Origin: Mercurialis annua
Lineage: Eukaryota > Streptophyta > Magnoliopsida > Malpighiales > Euphorbiaceae
Reading direction: 5' to 3'
Length of the DNA stretch: 64,000 bases
Assembly: GCF_937616625.2 (NCBI RefSeq)
Contig: NC_065571.1
Coordinates: forward strand, 8,992,501 to 9,056,500
In this document: positions 49,584-61,546 of the stretch, piece by piece
Position numbering within the stretch: the first letter of the stretch is position 1
How the letters are laid out: each line of letters begins with the position of its first letter
Made by a program: the position numbers and the translations under genes
Notes under the pieces: generated by a model
What the model was told of the DNA's origin: nothing
The model's input: only the letters and a program-made list of their open reading frames with translations
Database searches by the model: none

Positions 49584-52321
49584 ATTATTTATATAATGCA
49601 TATACTTGATTATATTATACTTTCATTAAATATTAGTTGCAGTTGTTTTTAGTTACTGACATTTGATAAAAACAATTAGACCAAAAAGTCATAAATAGTT
49701 TATCTTTAAATTTGGAACAAATTGTTTCTATTCAAATGTTGAAACAATCACTTAATTGTAAAGCAAGTTTTTCAGGTTGTTAATGTTTACTCAGTCTGTA
49801 ACTTGTCATGCACATCCCAAGTTGCCTCTTAAAATCATGTCTCAATTAAGAACACAAAAATTTAGAGTTCTTTTTCAATAAAGATACAAGATACATTACA
49901 TTATAAAACAAATTATATATTTACATTAGTGTATTAAGCAATTCACAACTGAACCCTATATTATATATTTTGGGCTTAATTATTTAGGATTGATATTTCA
50001 AATAAAATACTATTTTTTGTATTAATTAATTACTTTAAATTAATACCTCTATTTTTTTCAAACGATTTTTTTTAGTAAAATTAATAGTTATTAAAACTTT
50101 TTTTTTTTAATTGGTGTGGGTATTAAGCATTAGGTTTTTTTGTTTTTATTTTTTGTGAAAAAACGTGTAGAAGGGCAAAAAGGACAAAGAAAGAGGGATA
50201 GGGAGACTTTTTATTTGTTTAAGTTGCCCACGCGGCTTTCATCAGTGATATAAATTGTAAACAACACGTTTTATTAACACAAACTTGAGTTTCTCAGAAA
50301 CTGCATACAAACTCAAAATAAACCTTTTGTGACCTTTTTTGTTATAATAATGTGAAAAAAAATCAAATCTTTTTCACCTTCTTTAAAATGTATCCAACTT
50401 TTTCTTAATTGTAAATTTATCATAATTTACTGATAATATATTATATTTTTAAATGTGCATCTAAAAGAAATTACCGATTGGAATGCTATGTAATTTGTAG
50501 TAATTTATAGTTTATGCCAATTCGATATAATAGATTTACAACTTTTGATAGATTTAAATAAATTTTTAAAAAATCAAAAAAAGGATGTTTTTTTTACACT
50601 AGTAAACGTTTCTTATTTTTAAAATTTCTTTTTTTTTTTGTCAAATTTTTTAAGATTTCTTTCAGTTCACTGTTTTGAGGATTTGTTTAACAAAATATCC
50701 AAAAGGAACTTCTGTTAGCTAAAATCCAATCGATTGTGCGTCTAATGTGTAATTTGATGTTTGCATAGTATAATTTGTCTATCTTTTTTAAGAAGCAATA
50801 TAGTATTTGCTTGCAAGTATTAATTTCCATATACTAATCAATTTTGATTTGTGCTTTAATTATAATATCCATATAACAAATAGTGATGCAACATTATGCA
50901 CTTCTAAACTCAAGTAAATAAGTCCGGGATTGAAAGGGAAAAGGATATATACACATCCTACACAATTTGTTATTAGAATGGTTTTTTACCATGATAAGAA
51001 AATATTGGAATGCATCAAAACCCAAGCCAAAGTTTACTTAAAATCCAGTTTAAACTAGCAATTAATCTAGTTTGTGCAATCAATATCCGGAAAGCATCGA
51101 TCATCTAACTTTTAGCTGCAATTACAATCTAGTGCAAATAGTTAAATGAGATTGTTCTTTTATGCAACAATTTATCAAATTTGGTGTGCTAGAAATGAGA
51201 TTATTTTTAATTAGAAATTAATAAATTGTGATCACGTGTATATGAAGATATAGATAGATGTTGAGATCAAAAGGAGTTGTAATAATAGGAGTAGCAAATG
51301 TTCTGCCTTGCTTTTTGTAGTTTGTGTAGCTGCTTTTCAGCTTCTTTCTTCCCGGTTTTGTTTTGGCTAACATTGCTCTTGTTGGTGAATAACCAAAAAA
51401 GATATCGAATAAAAATAATTTCCATTAATTGTATTTAATTGAAAAATATTACTATGAAAATGAAAATGAGATTTCCCATTGACAAGAACAACTCATTCTC
51501 ATACTATTATGAAATCAATTATTATTATTATCTATTCCAATTTCTATTTCTGACTTTAAAGTAGAGACACCCTTTGAATATTGACCTAGATTTCATTTTC
51601 TTTTTTATCATTTAGGGAGGAATTGAACCTCGACCTGCCCAACGCTTATACCTTTAAACCTAGATTTGATTTCTAATTCTAATAGTATCTCTTATTATTA
51701 AAAAATCAAAAATGAATTTTAGTAAAATCGAGCAAAACCAACTCAAACTAAAATTTACCCCAATAATTTGGTGCGGCACTATTTCTATTCCTTCAAAAAC
51801 CGACTGGTTCTGATAAATTCACTTCCGAACAGACTGATAACCGATCTGTACACCCCTAAACACGACCTGAACAAAATAGTGCACCAGGTAACTGAAGTTG
51901 GACGATGAGCTCTAGCAGCAATTGTATCAAGGTAAACGATCAGACACACAAATCTATGAATTTTCAGGTGAAATTAGACTCGTATAACAAACAAAATACG
52001 CTATAACAGGCAGCCTAAAATTGTTAAAATGCCACTAGATGCCTCCTCTAGCATGACACGCTAACATGAGTTGCAAACTAATTAATTCTAGCAATTCATA
52101 AATCAATGTGAAAAGGTAACGCAGAATAAGAAATAGTCGCAGGCATCATGCATTCAAAGATAGAGAAAACTTCCAGAAACATGAAACCTTTAGCTCCAAG
52201 GATTTTACATGTGCTTTTAAGTAGTTTAACTTTGTCAAAAAGTCGAAAAGTTTACCGCTTGAATGAGATCATTATGCCACAGGCAAGCTCAACAACTGGC
52301 ATAGCCAGGGTGACTGACTTA
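49584..52321. other. Long gene-free AT-rich spacer
   Basis: 2.7 kb without a recognisable gene, RNA or bounded transposon on either strand. The last ~400 bp contain the 3' UTR of the RRM gene. The 62-codon frames around 52148-52440 are shadows of its last exon or chance. Confidence 0.5.
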
Positions 52322-54221
52322 TCAATGAGATTTTGATTTCTCAACAAGAATAACCCGACCATTCCATTCGGTCTCATCCAGGGCTCTGATTGCTTCATCT
52401 GCATCTTCGTCCTTTTCCAGTGATAAAAAGCCAAATCCACGAGAATCCCCAGACCTTACATGCAGAAAACAAATTTTAGCTCTCTACCGGTAGTATAAAG
52501 ACAAGTCTAAATATAGAGACTATCCATATTGAAGAGCATCTATTTGAATCAATAACATAAATGTCCACTACAAAAATATTGGTAGAATCGAGTAAGGGAA
52601 TAAATGACAAGCTAGCCGAAGCATATCTATACCTCGCTATGGTTATGCACTTCAAAAATTACCTTAAGCCTCTTTTATCATATGCATTATATATTATTTA
52701 GTGACCTTATGCGACGATCTAAACACAACTGTTTAAAAGTGAACCATATGACCATAACTACATAGCTCAATTATTTCAGTATCAGGGATAACAATTTCAA
52801 ATATTTACCTCTTATCCCGGACTATACGAACATCTCGTACACGGCCAAACCTGGAAAACTTCCTTTCCAAATCTTTCTCTGTGGTAGGAAAACTAAATCC
52901 TGCGACAAATAAAATGTTTCCAGGTTTCCCTAATCCAGTTCTCCTACCTGGAGGAGGCGCCCAAGGTCTACGTCGAGGAGAGTGACGACTAGAGTGATAT
53001 CCTGGAGGAGATCGTTGCCTTGGAGAATACCTTCCTCTGAAGACAAAAGAATTAAATCATTATGCCATTAGAAGCAGTATAATCAGCAACAAACAATGTC
53101 GGTGCATGTGGTTGTTCATAGATACCCAAAGTGTAGAAATAGAACATTTACCTAGAGGGCCTCTGCTGCTCTCTCTTATATGGGGATCTTGATCGAGATC
53201 TGTGACGATGTTCTCTCTTATATCCAGAAGAGGACTCCCTCCGCCTAACTGGAGACCTGGATACCGATCTTTCCCTTCTTCCATATTTTCTAGGTGAGTC
53301 GCGGGATCTTATTGGAGATACAGATGTTTGCTTTCTAGAAGAAGATACATGCTCTCGAGGCGGAACTTCTTTAGCCTCTCCAGGCATTTTGGGTGATGAC
53401 GACTGTCTATACCTGTGTCTACTTGCCCTTTCATGTGAAGAAGATTTTCCGTTTCTGGTTGATGTAAGTGGATGGGATGGCTCCTGTGCACTTCCTTGAG
53501 AAGTAAATGGCCTGTGGCCATCATCGGGAGACTGGTGTACGCGTGTGGATCTTTTAGGTGAAACTGACATTTGCCTTACTGTTAATGGTGATGCTTCAGT
53601 AGAATGTGGTAGTGAATGAAGTATATTTATCTCCCCACTTTCAGTTGATAACTCTTTAGAATCATCATTTTCGTTCTTAGGTTCATTTCCTAGCCGGTAT
53701 GAGTTCTGTTCAATGAGATCCACTTCCTCCCCTGCGGAAGTACTTTTCGACCCATCTAAGTTAGATCTGCCGTCCATTTTTGTTTGGTTGTCGTCTACTT
53801 TTATGGGAGACTCCTGTGAATGAACAGAATCCTCAGTTCTCCTTTCACTGTGGGAAATCGATTTATGAAAATAATTGCCACTTAACTCATCCATCTCAGC
53901 TTGGCACTCTTTATCTTTCAATACCGGATGTATCCTCTCCTGATCATAGGTAAATTCAGTTGCAAGTGAATGGGATTTATCATGAGGGAGTTCCACGTTC
54001 TGAAAATCATCGGGCGGGGAGGCAGACCCCTTTCTCCCCAGCTGATTCGAATTTACTAGCACTTCATCACCCGCCACTAATTTTTCATTGAAACAGGCCT
54101 CAGCTTGTGCTTCTCCACAGCTTATGAAGTTAACCTCCAATTCTACTGCAGATGCAGAACCGCATTCTCTCTGAGGATCACTTGTTTCCTCTCCATTTGC
54201 CTCAACAACATCCAAATCCAT
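52322..54221 (-). CDS. RS-rich RRM protein (SR-like RNA-binding protein)
   Basis: Exons in transcript order: 54221-53152, 53036-52809, 52454-52322; 1431 bp, 476 residues from this start. The N-terminal two thirds are acidic, Ser-rich and low in complexity. Next is an Arg/Ser region with repeated RS and SP dipeptides (ERSVSRSPVRRRESS, RHRSRSRSPYKRE). A single C-terminal RRM follows from about residue 397, with RNP2 ILFVAGF and RNP1 SRGFGFLSL, ending LVEKSKSH. An RS domain plus RRM suggests nuclear pre-mRNA splicing, as in SR45a-type proteins, though here the RRM is last. The frame is open for 40 more codons upstream (ATG at 54341), adding a hydrophobic stretch (FVLIGLFLVHV). I prefer 54221 because that stretch reads like translated intron or leader. 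A non-coding first exon with donor AAAG/GTAATC is likely near 54877-54900. Confidence 0.85.
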
Positions 54222-54341
54222 CCTTGGAGATTTTAAATTAATACAATTAGAGGCACCTTTTATCCAACCTTGAACATGAACAAGAAACAGACCAATTAAA
54301 ACGAATTTCAATAGATTCCTGTAGGCTATAACACCTGACAC

Positions 54342-55069
54342 GCCGTCATTAGAAAACTATCTGATTCTTTTCACCTACACCAGATAATATAACCAATCAA
54401 ACTTGCAAGTCAATCAAAAGTTGTCAAATTATTAGTTTCCACTGCAATTGAATTGTGTTGTAAACCAAATAAGTATCCCATAGAAAAAAATATAGGTAAC
54501 AACACTCCAAAATGAAGCTAAAACAACATTACTTACAAAGAAATCCAATTCAAACCGCAAAATTCAAATGCTGCCATATAAACATATCCTAACAAACACC
54601 CATTTGTCTAAACTGCACATAACATCTAAAACTGTCTCATTTTTCACTTGAAATTGCTCCACCGCTATCCTCAAGCTGAAATTATCTTTATAAATATTAC
54701 AGTAATTGAAAAAATCATCTAAAACTATATAATCAATAAAAAAATTACCCTAATTATAATCAGCGATACACAAACAATTGTAAAACAAACTTAACAGAAG
54801 CTAAAAGTGACAACAAAAAAAGAGAGAAGTGAAACGTGAGCAATAAAATGAATAAGAAGATGGAAATTTGATTACCTTTGGTTTAATGGTGGATTAGAAA
54901 GAAATGGGAGCTCAGTTCATAAAAAAACGCAGGAGAAATTCAAGAAATAAGACAAATGTTGTTGTTGATTGTTGGATCTATGGATACGTAGTTTTTCTTG
55001 CTCTTTTTTAGGTCTCAGTTTGATACCTAAGATGGCCCAATTTCTAAACATTTCAAGCCCAAATTGAGA
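54342..55069 (-). promoter_or_regulatory. 5' UTR intron and promoter region of the RRM gene
   Basis: Minus-strand donor-like AAAG/GTAATC at about 54876 and several possible acceptors at 54240-54375 suggest a leader intron of about 0.5 kb. No other gene here. Confidence 0.45.
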
Positions 55070-55085
55070 TGAGGAAATTGCAATT

Positions 55086-55840
55086 GAACAAAGGATCATT
55101 TTACCCCAAACTTGGCGCAAAATATCAAAAAACGTTAAACGTAGAAAAATAGGACCACTCTTACTCTAAGCATGAGAAATTTGGTACAAAAACCCCCTCC
55201 CCATTTCACCTTAGAGAGTGAGATACGCTCTCCGGTTTTGATAGTAGTTTCATTTTACCAAGGTGATTTTTGGTAGAAAAAGATTTAACATGGTCTTAAA
55301 TTTTTTTAAACATTTAAAATTTATACACCTGAAATTAAAATCGACCCCTCGAGTTAAAAAAAAATTATTTTCGGGCAAAAAAATTTCCGTTTTCAGGCGA
55401 GGAAGAGGAGCTGCTGCTCCGGTGAGGAGCAACAGCTCTCCTTCAAGAATAGATCCAACGATCCTGTTCTTGCCCAAGAACAAAACGTGTTTCAAGAACA
55501 GACGGTCTGTTCTTGAAGGAGTTGCTGCTCCGATGAGCAACAGCTTCTCTTCTCCGGCAAGGAGGAGCTCTCCTCCTCGCCGAAAATTAAAAAAAAATGA
55601 AAAAATGTCTAAAAAGGCCACTAGATTAATTAGGTTTAATTATAGTTTAATTATAATTAATTAGAATAAATAATGACTAATTAGAAACTCACTCTCTATT
55701 TAAAGGGTGACGTCAGCGTGGGGTGTTTTTGTACCAGTTTTGCCAAGTTCAGGGGTAAAAGATCTGTTTTTCCTACTTTGAACGTTTTCTATACTTTGTG
55801 TCAAGTTGGGGTGGGGGTTGTTTAAAATTATCCTTTGTTC
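55086..55840. mobile_element. MITE with ~130-bp terminal inverted repeats (755 bp)
   Basis: Left end GAACAAAGGATCATTTTA, right end the complement of GAACAAAGGATAATTTTA. The arms pair up to 'ggtacaaaaac(c/a)ccc'. Flanking 14-bp direct repeats TGAGGAAATT(G/A)CAA (55070-55083 and 55841-55854) match at 13 of 14 positions and probably include the TSD. The interior has nested inverted repeats around 'gttcttg..caagaac' and GGAGCTGCTGCTCC. The open frames at 55250-55664 run through these palindromes on both strands and are not genes. It lies in the promoter region of the RRM gene. Confidence 0.8.
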
Positions 55841-55854
55841 TGAGGAAATTACAA

Positions 55855-56564
55855 GGATTTTTTTTTTCAAAAAACCATAAAAAAGAAAATATTTAAGGTT
55901 TTTTCGTAAATAATCAAAATTGTTATAATGTTTATATTTATACAATGCCAATTTTCAATTTTTCAAACTACGGTACATGGAGAAGAAGTTTACATTTATA
56001 CGGTTTCTATAAATACCTTTCATAACATTCAAAACCTCATAATTTCATAAATTTTCTCTCTCTCTTCATCATTAACTACTTATACTTCATCCTTTTTCGT
56101 CGCGTCCTTCATTAAGCCTCAATGCCGCGGGATCGTTCCGTTGCCGCTTTCATCATCATTTTGCTGCCTTCGTGCTTCTTTTTTAGATATGAATATGGGT
56201 AACAAGAACAGCAGAGGAGTGAATTAGAAGTTTTTAACGAATTTTTAAGAAGTTTATTGAAGGATATGATCAGATTTTAAAGCGAAAAGATTTATCGTTC
56301 TTCTTCTTCTTCAGATCTACAATTTGTTTTTTTTTTATTTTTATGTAAACAATGATTTTTCACCATTAAATGTATATAAAGCTTATCTTTAAATAATATA
56401 ATACTATTTTTCATGCTATATAAAATAATTTTATGATTTTATGGAATAAAATTCTATTATATTTGTATTTTTATTGTGTTTTGTTGTATTTATGTGTCTT
56501 TTGTATTATGCAGCATGATTTGTGTATGATGATTGATTGCTCATGAGTTGTTGTAATGTTACAA
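55855..56564. other. Gene-free spacer
   Basis: AT-rich with a CT-rich stretch near 56055-56105; no gene recognised. Confidence 0.4.
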
Positions 56565-56840
56565 TGTTGATTTTGTGTTGATTTTATATTATTGCTGTGT
56601 TGATCTTCAGTTGATATTTTATTGATTTTAACATTAATAAAAAAGACGATATTGTATGTAACATGAACTAAAACAATTAAAATCAAATTGAGATTGTATA
56701 ATGATATGTTAATTATTTGTTAATCTTAGGTTGATATTGTGTTGATTTTTGATTGATATTTTATTGATTTTAGCATTGCGGGACAAATAATGATGTTAAA
56801 ATATTATAATTTTACAATATTAGTATTGTGTTGATTTTCT
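56565..56840. repeat. GTTGAT-rich degenerate repeat
   Basis: Repeats of 'gttgatattttattgatttta' type; two near copies are at about 56608-56632 and 56741-56775. The motif style matches 35590-36680. Confidence 0.55.
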
Positions 56841-57068
56841 GTCAGGATCCAATTTCATATATCATGACCGGCGCTAGGGTATGAGAGTGCTAGCTTCGAA
56901 ACTCATCGCTAGCCTCGCGAATAACTCACAAACATTCACTAACAAATAACTTGCATAAAACCAACACTTAGGACAACTGAGACTCTAACCTAATCTAACA
57001 GTTTATATAAACAACTTATATAAATCAAATGTTTGGCACAATTCTGAGACTCCAACAACATGATGATG

Positions 57069-57116
<48 letters not shown>

Positions 57117-58400
57117 TCTAAAGTATACAGTAAAGCAAGCCACATAAATAAGCAACAGTCGGAGCAATATGACAAACCAACATATCTATAAAGCGATAAA
57201 GATGATACTAGTACTACTGCAGTTTAAGAGTTTTAAAATAAGAAAGATCATCTTTATTTAAAATCGAAAGGAGACTTTCACGGAAATAATGAAAGCTGGA
57301 GATTAACGGACACGCTCAAAACCATAAATCTAGAAATGGAGAAACAACGGGGTCAGATATACTGAGATGAGTTCATACTAACATTTTCATTTATTAAGTG
57401 ACAAACTTTTAAAATATTTATAAAATATTTTATCATTATGGATAAGTATTGAAACTCTAAACCACAAATATCTAAATCCAATTGTCGTGCCGATGAAACG
57501 TATCTCCATAACCGATTTTCAACTGTCATTTAAATAAATCACGTGAGTTCCACTAGACGTATCTTCCACTGGCGCCCTCACTAAGGCGAGACAAATCTCC
57601 AACCTACCTAAAATACCAAATGAGCATACCGGTACGCACGCAGTCTTGATGAAGCCCATCGAGTAGGCCGTTCCAATTCAGATCCATAATATCAAAAAAC
57701 CGTTTGCAAGCTGCATATACAATATATATACAAAATATACAATTTATTTAATAAAACGGCGAATAGAAATAAAAACTCGCTGCTTGCGAAATCCCACACG
57801 GCTCGGCAAGCAACTAAACTTGTTCTGACTCTGAAGCACGAGCAATCAATGTGTCTAAGAACAAAGCATAAATCAAATTAATATCATCCCCTAACTCTAG
57901 AGAGTACTATAAATCAATCCAAAGTACAAGCTATCATAATTTCATCACACATATTCAGCCAAAATGCCGAATCATAAACAACATAGAGTACTCGTACATA
58001 CTCAACATAACTAGAGTCATGCTATAGTCAAGTTTAATCGATTTTCCACTTTGAAAACATAATCCGGAATCACTTTAAATAACTTAGTTTAAAATCATAA
58101 AACCAAGTTCCAAATCACAGAGAGGCGAATCAGCCAAATTATCAGAACTATCAAGTTTAACCTCACATGTCGGGTGAGCCAAGTCTAACCCGACCCAAAC
58201 ATCCAACCAGAGTAAAACAATTCGTTTAAAGTCCGGAAACACTTCAATAAACCAAAGTTTCAATTTAGAAAATAAGGGAACTCAAATTCAAGATTAAAAT
58301 CGAAATATAGCATCATGCTTACAAAGTGTTCGATAAAAGTCCACAAAGGACAAACACAAACAAATAAACCAAAAACTAATATACAACAATCCTAATATGC
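56840..58400 (-). mobile_element. Inverted relative of the TG..CA LTR-like family (copy 3)
   Basis: It begins TGTCAGGATCC and 'gaccggcgctagggta..gctagcttcgaaac', the complement of the 3' end of the elements at 6209 and 32604. The complement of the ACTCA-hairpin-GACCCC block lies at 57350-57375. The complement of 'cttgccgagccgtgtgggatt' at about 57790-57815 matches the region near 34010-34070. The far end could not be found; 58400 is approximate, and no TSD is claimed. Confidence 0.5.
57061..57115. repeat. (TAA)n microsatellite
   Basis: About 15 uninterrupted AAT/TAA units with a short 'gatgatgat' lead-in, inside the inverted LTR-like element. Confidence 0.95.
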
Positions 58401-58431
58401 TTTTTTTTTTAATTAAAAAAAAGCATATTAG
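58392..58431. repeat. Perfect small hairpin
   Basis: CTAATATGC-T10-aatt-A8-GCATATTAG, with a 9-bp mixed stem extended by a T/A stem. Function unknown; possibly the end of a decayed element. Confidence 0.8.
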
Positions 58432-58643
58432 TCATATTTGGAACAACACATGCCATACTAAAACATTTAAAATCTATTAACATGTTTTGCACAAAATAAA
58501 GCCAATAAGCAATTTCACTCATCATGTAATTAGTTATATGCATGTCAAAATGGATGGGTTAAATTTTACATCTAAATTAGATAGGTAATTTTAAATAATT
58601 TTTCATCCATAATATTCACACACTTTACATAACAGTGCATAAG

Positions 58644-58758
58644 TACTTTTCTAAGGCAATTTTTTTCTTTTTTAAATTCCAGGGGGCGACGCACCCCTTT
58701 GGACCTTGTCACTTGCCCCCTGGAATTTGGAATGAAAAAAAATTGTCTTAGAAAAGTA
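58644..58758. repeat. Compact foldback element (115 bp)
   Basis: 'tacttttctaaggcaatttt' at the left pairs with '..ttgtcttagaaaagta' at the right. Inside, AATTCCAGGGGGC pairs with GCCCCCTGGAATT around a ~25-nt loop. The arms pair over about 45 bp with small bulges. Confidence 0.8.
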
Positions 58759-58930
58759 ATTATGTTCCCGAATAATTTATCGATGATAGAAGTATGTTGC
58801 CAAAATTAAGTATGATTTGCACTAACCGTCCATAAATTATATGATCTCTTTCTGATGAACCGTCTTCAATTTTAATTCAGTTTTCAATTATTCTTAAATT
58901 ATTAATGTTTTTAAATTTTTTCTAGTTTTC

Positions 58931-59012
58931 GTAATTTTTGATGATGTATTACCTCACTTGATAGTCAATTAGTAATTTTTGATGATGTATTACCTCACTT
59001 GATAGTCAATTT
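58931..59012. repeat. 41-bp tandem duplication
   Basis: Bases 58931-58970 recur at 58972-59011 without a difference (period 41). Confidence 0.95.
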
Positions 59013-59555
59013 ATTAATATGTCAGTCAACTTGAATTCTTATTGTATTCATAAAAAGATTTCACATTTTTTTACTAAACCCATTTAAAGCTCAAAAAAAT
59101 ATACCGTCGGGAAATTTTCTATGGATTAAATAGAAATTTTAAGATTTTAAGTTTAAGGAAAATAAAAAAAATGGTATTAACAATTAAATTATTTACTAAT
59201 AATTAAAAAATAATTTCAAATTTACGAAAAATTCTAAGAAAAACTCCAGATAGAATTAGTATCCATTATGTGAAAATAAATATAGAATATTAGGGGAGTG
59301 TGGCGTCGAGATTTAGCAACGTAATGTTAGTCAAGATTGAATCTTCAAGAATCTAAACTGTTTGCTTTTTCTTAAATAATCGGACAGAATTAAGATCGAA
59401 AGAGATCAAGTTGCAGTTTGAGTAAATGAAGTTGAAGGCCCACTGCATGTCCTATCTTAAGACAATATCCATGCGTATTTCCCATAATACTTAATATCCA
59501 CCATCTCTAGTAATACGGCAGAGCAAAATGTGCTAAATTACCCTTTTAACCGATT

Positions 59556-59927
59556 GGCTTAATCACCAAAAAAACCCTCACCTTTTAGCCCCTTTTCAGT
59601 TGCACCCTGACGTTGCAATTTTGTCAGTTGCACCCTAATTCGCACCTTTGGGTTTCAATTCCACCCTCAAAATTAAATTGGACTCTTTTCACTTGGGAAA
59701 AATTCATAAAAACCCTTATAAAGTACTCGTTTGAACTCTTTTCCACATAAAAAGTTAAAAATGGATGACTTATTTTAACTTTTTCAAATGAAAAAGAGAT
59801 CAATTTAATGCTTGAGGGTGGAATTGAAAATCAAAGGTGCGAATTAGGGTGCAACTGACAAAATTACAACGTCAGGGTGCATTTGAAAAGGGGTTAAAAG
59901 GTGAGGTTTTTTTTTGGTGATTAAGCC
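59556..59927. mobile_element. MULE-type MITE, family A copy 3 (372 bp)
   Basis: GGCTTAATCACC..GGTGATTAAGCC with arms containing 'cctcaccttttagcccctttt' and 'caccctgacgttgcaat' or complements. Perfect 9-bp TSD TAACCGATT (59547-59555 and 59928-59936). The best-preserved copy of the family in the window. Confidence 0.93.
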
Positions 59928-59936
59928 TAACCGATT

Positions 59937-61546
59937 CGACCAATGATTTTTTATTGCTTTGGTTTTGATTTTTACTTTTTTCCTTATCAGAGATAGACGG
60001 ACCTATTTTAGATTAGTTGTTAGCGGAAATTAGTATGCATTATTTAACATTAAACCATCTAAAGAGAATTGGAGGTTCGAATTCCCGACCTCATACATAT
60101 TGATAGACTTGGCCATTAGGCCAAGCCTTCAAATGCTTTTTATTATTCCTTTCGGTATTAGTTTTTTAAGTTTAGAAAACTAACATTGATTGAACCGACT
60201 AACAACAAACATTTGCTTAATACCTTTATATGCTTTAACCGGATTGGGCCGATATTTCAAATTTCATTTGGTTTTTAGCTTGATTCAGTTTTTTTTTTTT
60301 ACTTTTTTTTGCCGTTTCAGTTTTGGTTAAAACATAATTTTAGTCGGTTTTGGAGAATTTAGTTCGTTTTTAACCGAACCGGCCGAATGTTCATTCCTAA
60401 TCTGTAGTACTACTATTTTTATCTTTTATTCAATAGTTATATAACACATGTTATATCACCTTATTTTGTACAATAAATTAATAAAATATTTAAAAATTGA
60501 TTTATTTAATTACATTTATACTTTTAAAAGTTTTAAATTCCATACTTTTTATTGATTTATTATACTATAAATAATACGGCACAACATATGTTTCGAGTAA
60601 TTACTCCATCCATCCAGCCCACAGAAGCAATAACCAACCAGTTTGGCATAGCACCTGGTTTTCCACAACTTTCCTTAATATCAATGTCCTATTTTGCATT
60701 GCATTGGCACCCTTTACTTTTCTGTTTATTGCATTTATTACCCAGATGGGGAAACAGCATTCCTATGATATCAAGTTGCATTAAGGAACCCTAGAAAGAG
60801 ATTGTTTTTTTGCTACTCGAGATAAAGTAGTGGATTCCAATATAAAGATATGGCATCCAAAATTAAATGTGCCTAATTAAAACCTTTAAATTGACAGAAG
60901 AGCAATATTGTAGTATGCCCTATCCCTGTGTAACTTTCATTACTAAGACATCCGTTTTTTTGACGGTTGTGCCACGTTATTTGTGCAATAAACTAGTCAG
61001 AAATTTATTTAATGATAACAACAACTGCTGTAATTGAATATCCGAATATCACAAACATTATACAAACGGTGGTCATTGTCTTGTCGTAAAAATGACGTAG
61101 TATAACCGTTTTATGCAATAAACACTCTAACAGAATAAATAATATATATATATATATATATAATTGGGAGTGATTCACAATAGAAATTGAAGGGAAAATG
61201 AAGTTACTAATTAGAAATTACAGTTATTGCAAAGATTTATCTTCTTATTTCTAGATATTGATAGATATCTCTAGGAGTAGGATGACATTATTTGCATCTA
61301 TATGTATGTTTGTGTTGGGTCGGGATGGCCCACTCTTAAAATTAATGCTAAAATAGTCAATTTATATTTAATTATTCTACTATAAATGTTAGAATATTTC
61401 ATTGCTATTGCTTCATTACTTGCAAGCTAAGCTCACTCAAAATTTGGCATTGCATGTTCTAGAGCTTAACCTGTTTTTCAATGTCTACTATATTAAAGCT
61501 TTGTTTGAAATTTCAAGAAATTGTTTCTTTGTTTGTTCTTAAAGCA
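59937..61546. other. Spacer and promoter of the RING gene
   Basis: No gene identified. The 80-codon frame at 60552-60794 has no recognised domain. An (AT)n tract lies at 61142-61163. The promoter of the downstream RING gene lies in the last few hundred bases. Confidence 0.4.

Noticed and set aside
54222..54341. Hydrophobic N-terminal extension of the RRM protein as a signal peptide
   Set aside because: A secretory signal on an RS-rich splicing-type protein is implausible, and the stretch is T-rich with several acceptor-like sites, so it is probably leader or intron.
55250..55664. Frames of 123 and 133 codons on opposite strands
   Set aside because: Both traverse inverted repeats inside a MITE and mirror each other; not coding.
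58401..58431. Poly-T hairpin as a transcription terminator
   Set aside because: Intrinsic terminators of that type are bacterial; in this plant context it is just a small AT palindrome.
60071..60090. tRNA-like B box (ggttcgaattcc)
   Set aside because: No matching A box, acceptor stem or anticodon arm at the right spacing; at most a SINE-like remnant.
60552..60794. 80-codon frame upstream of the RING gene
   Set aside because: No domain, no splice context and no similarity I recognise; starts in AT-rich DNA.
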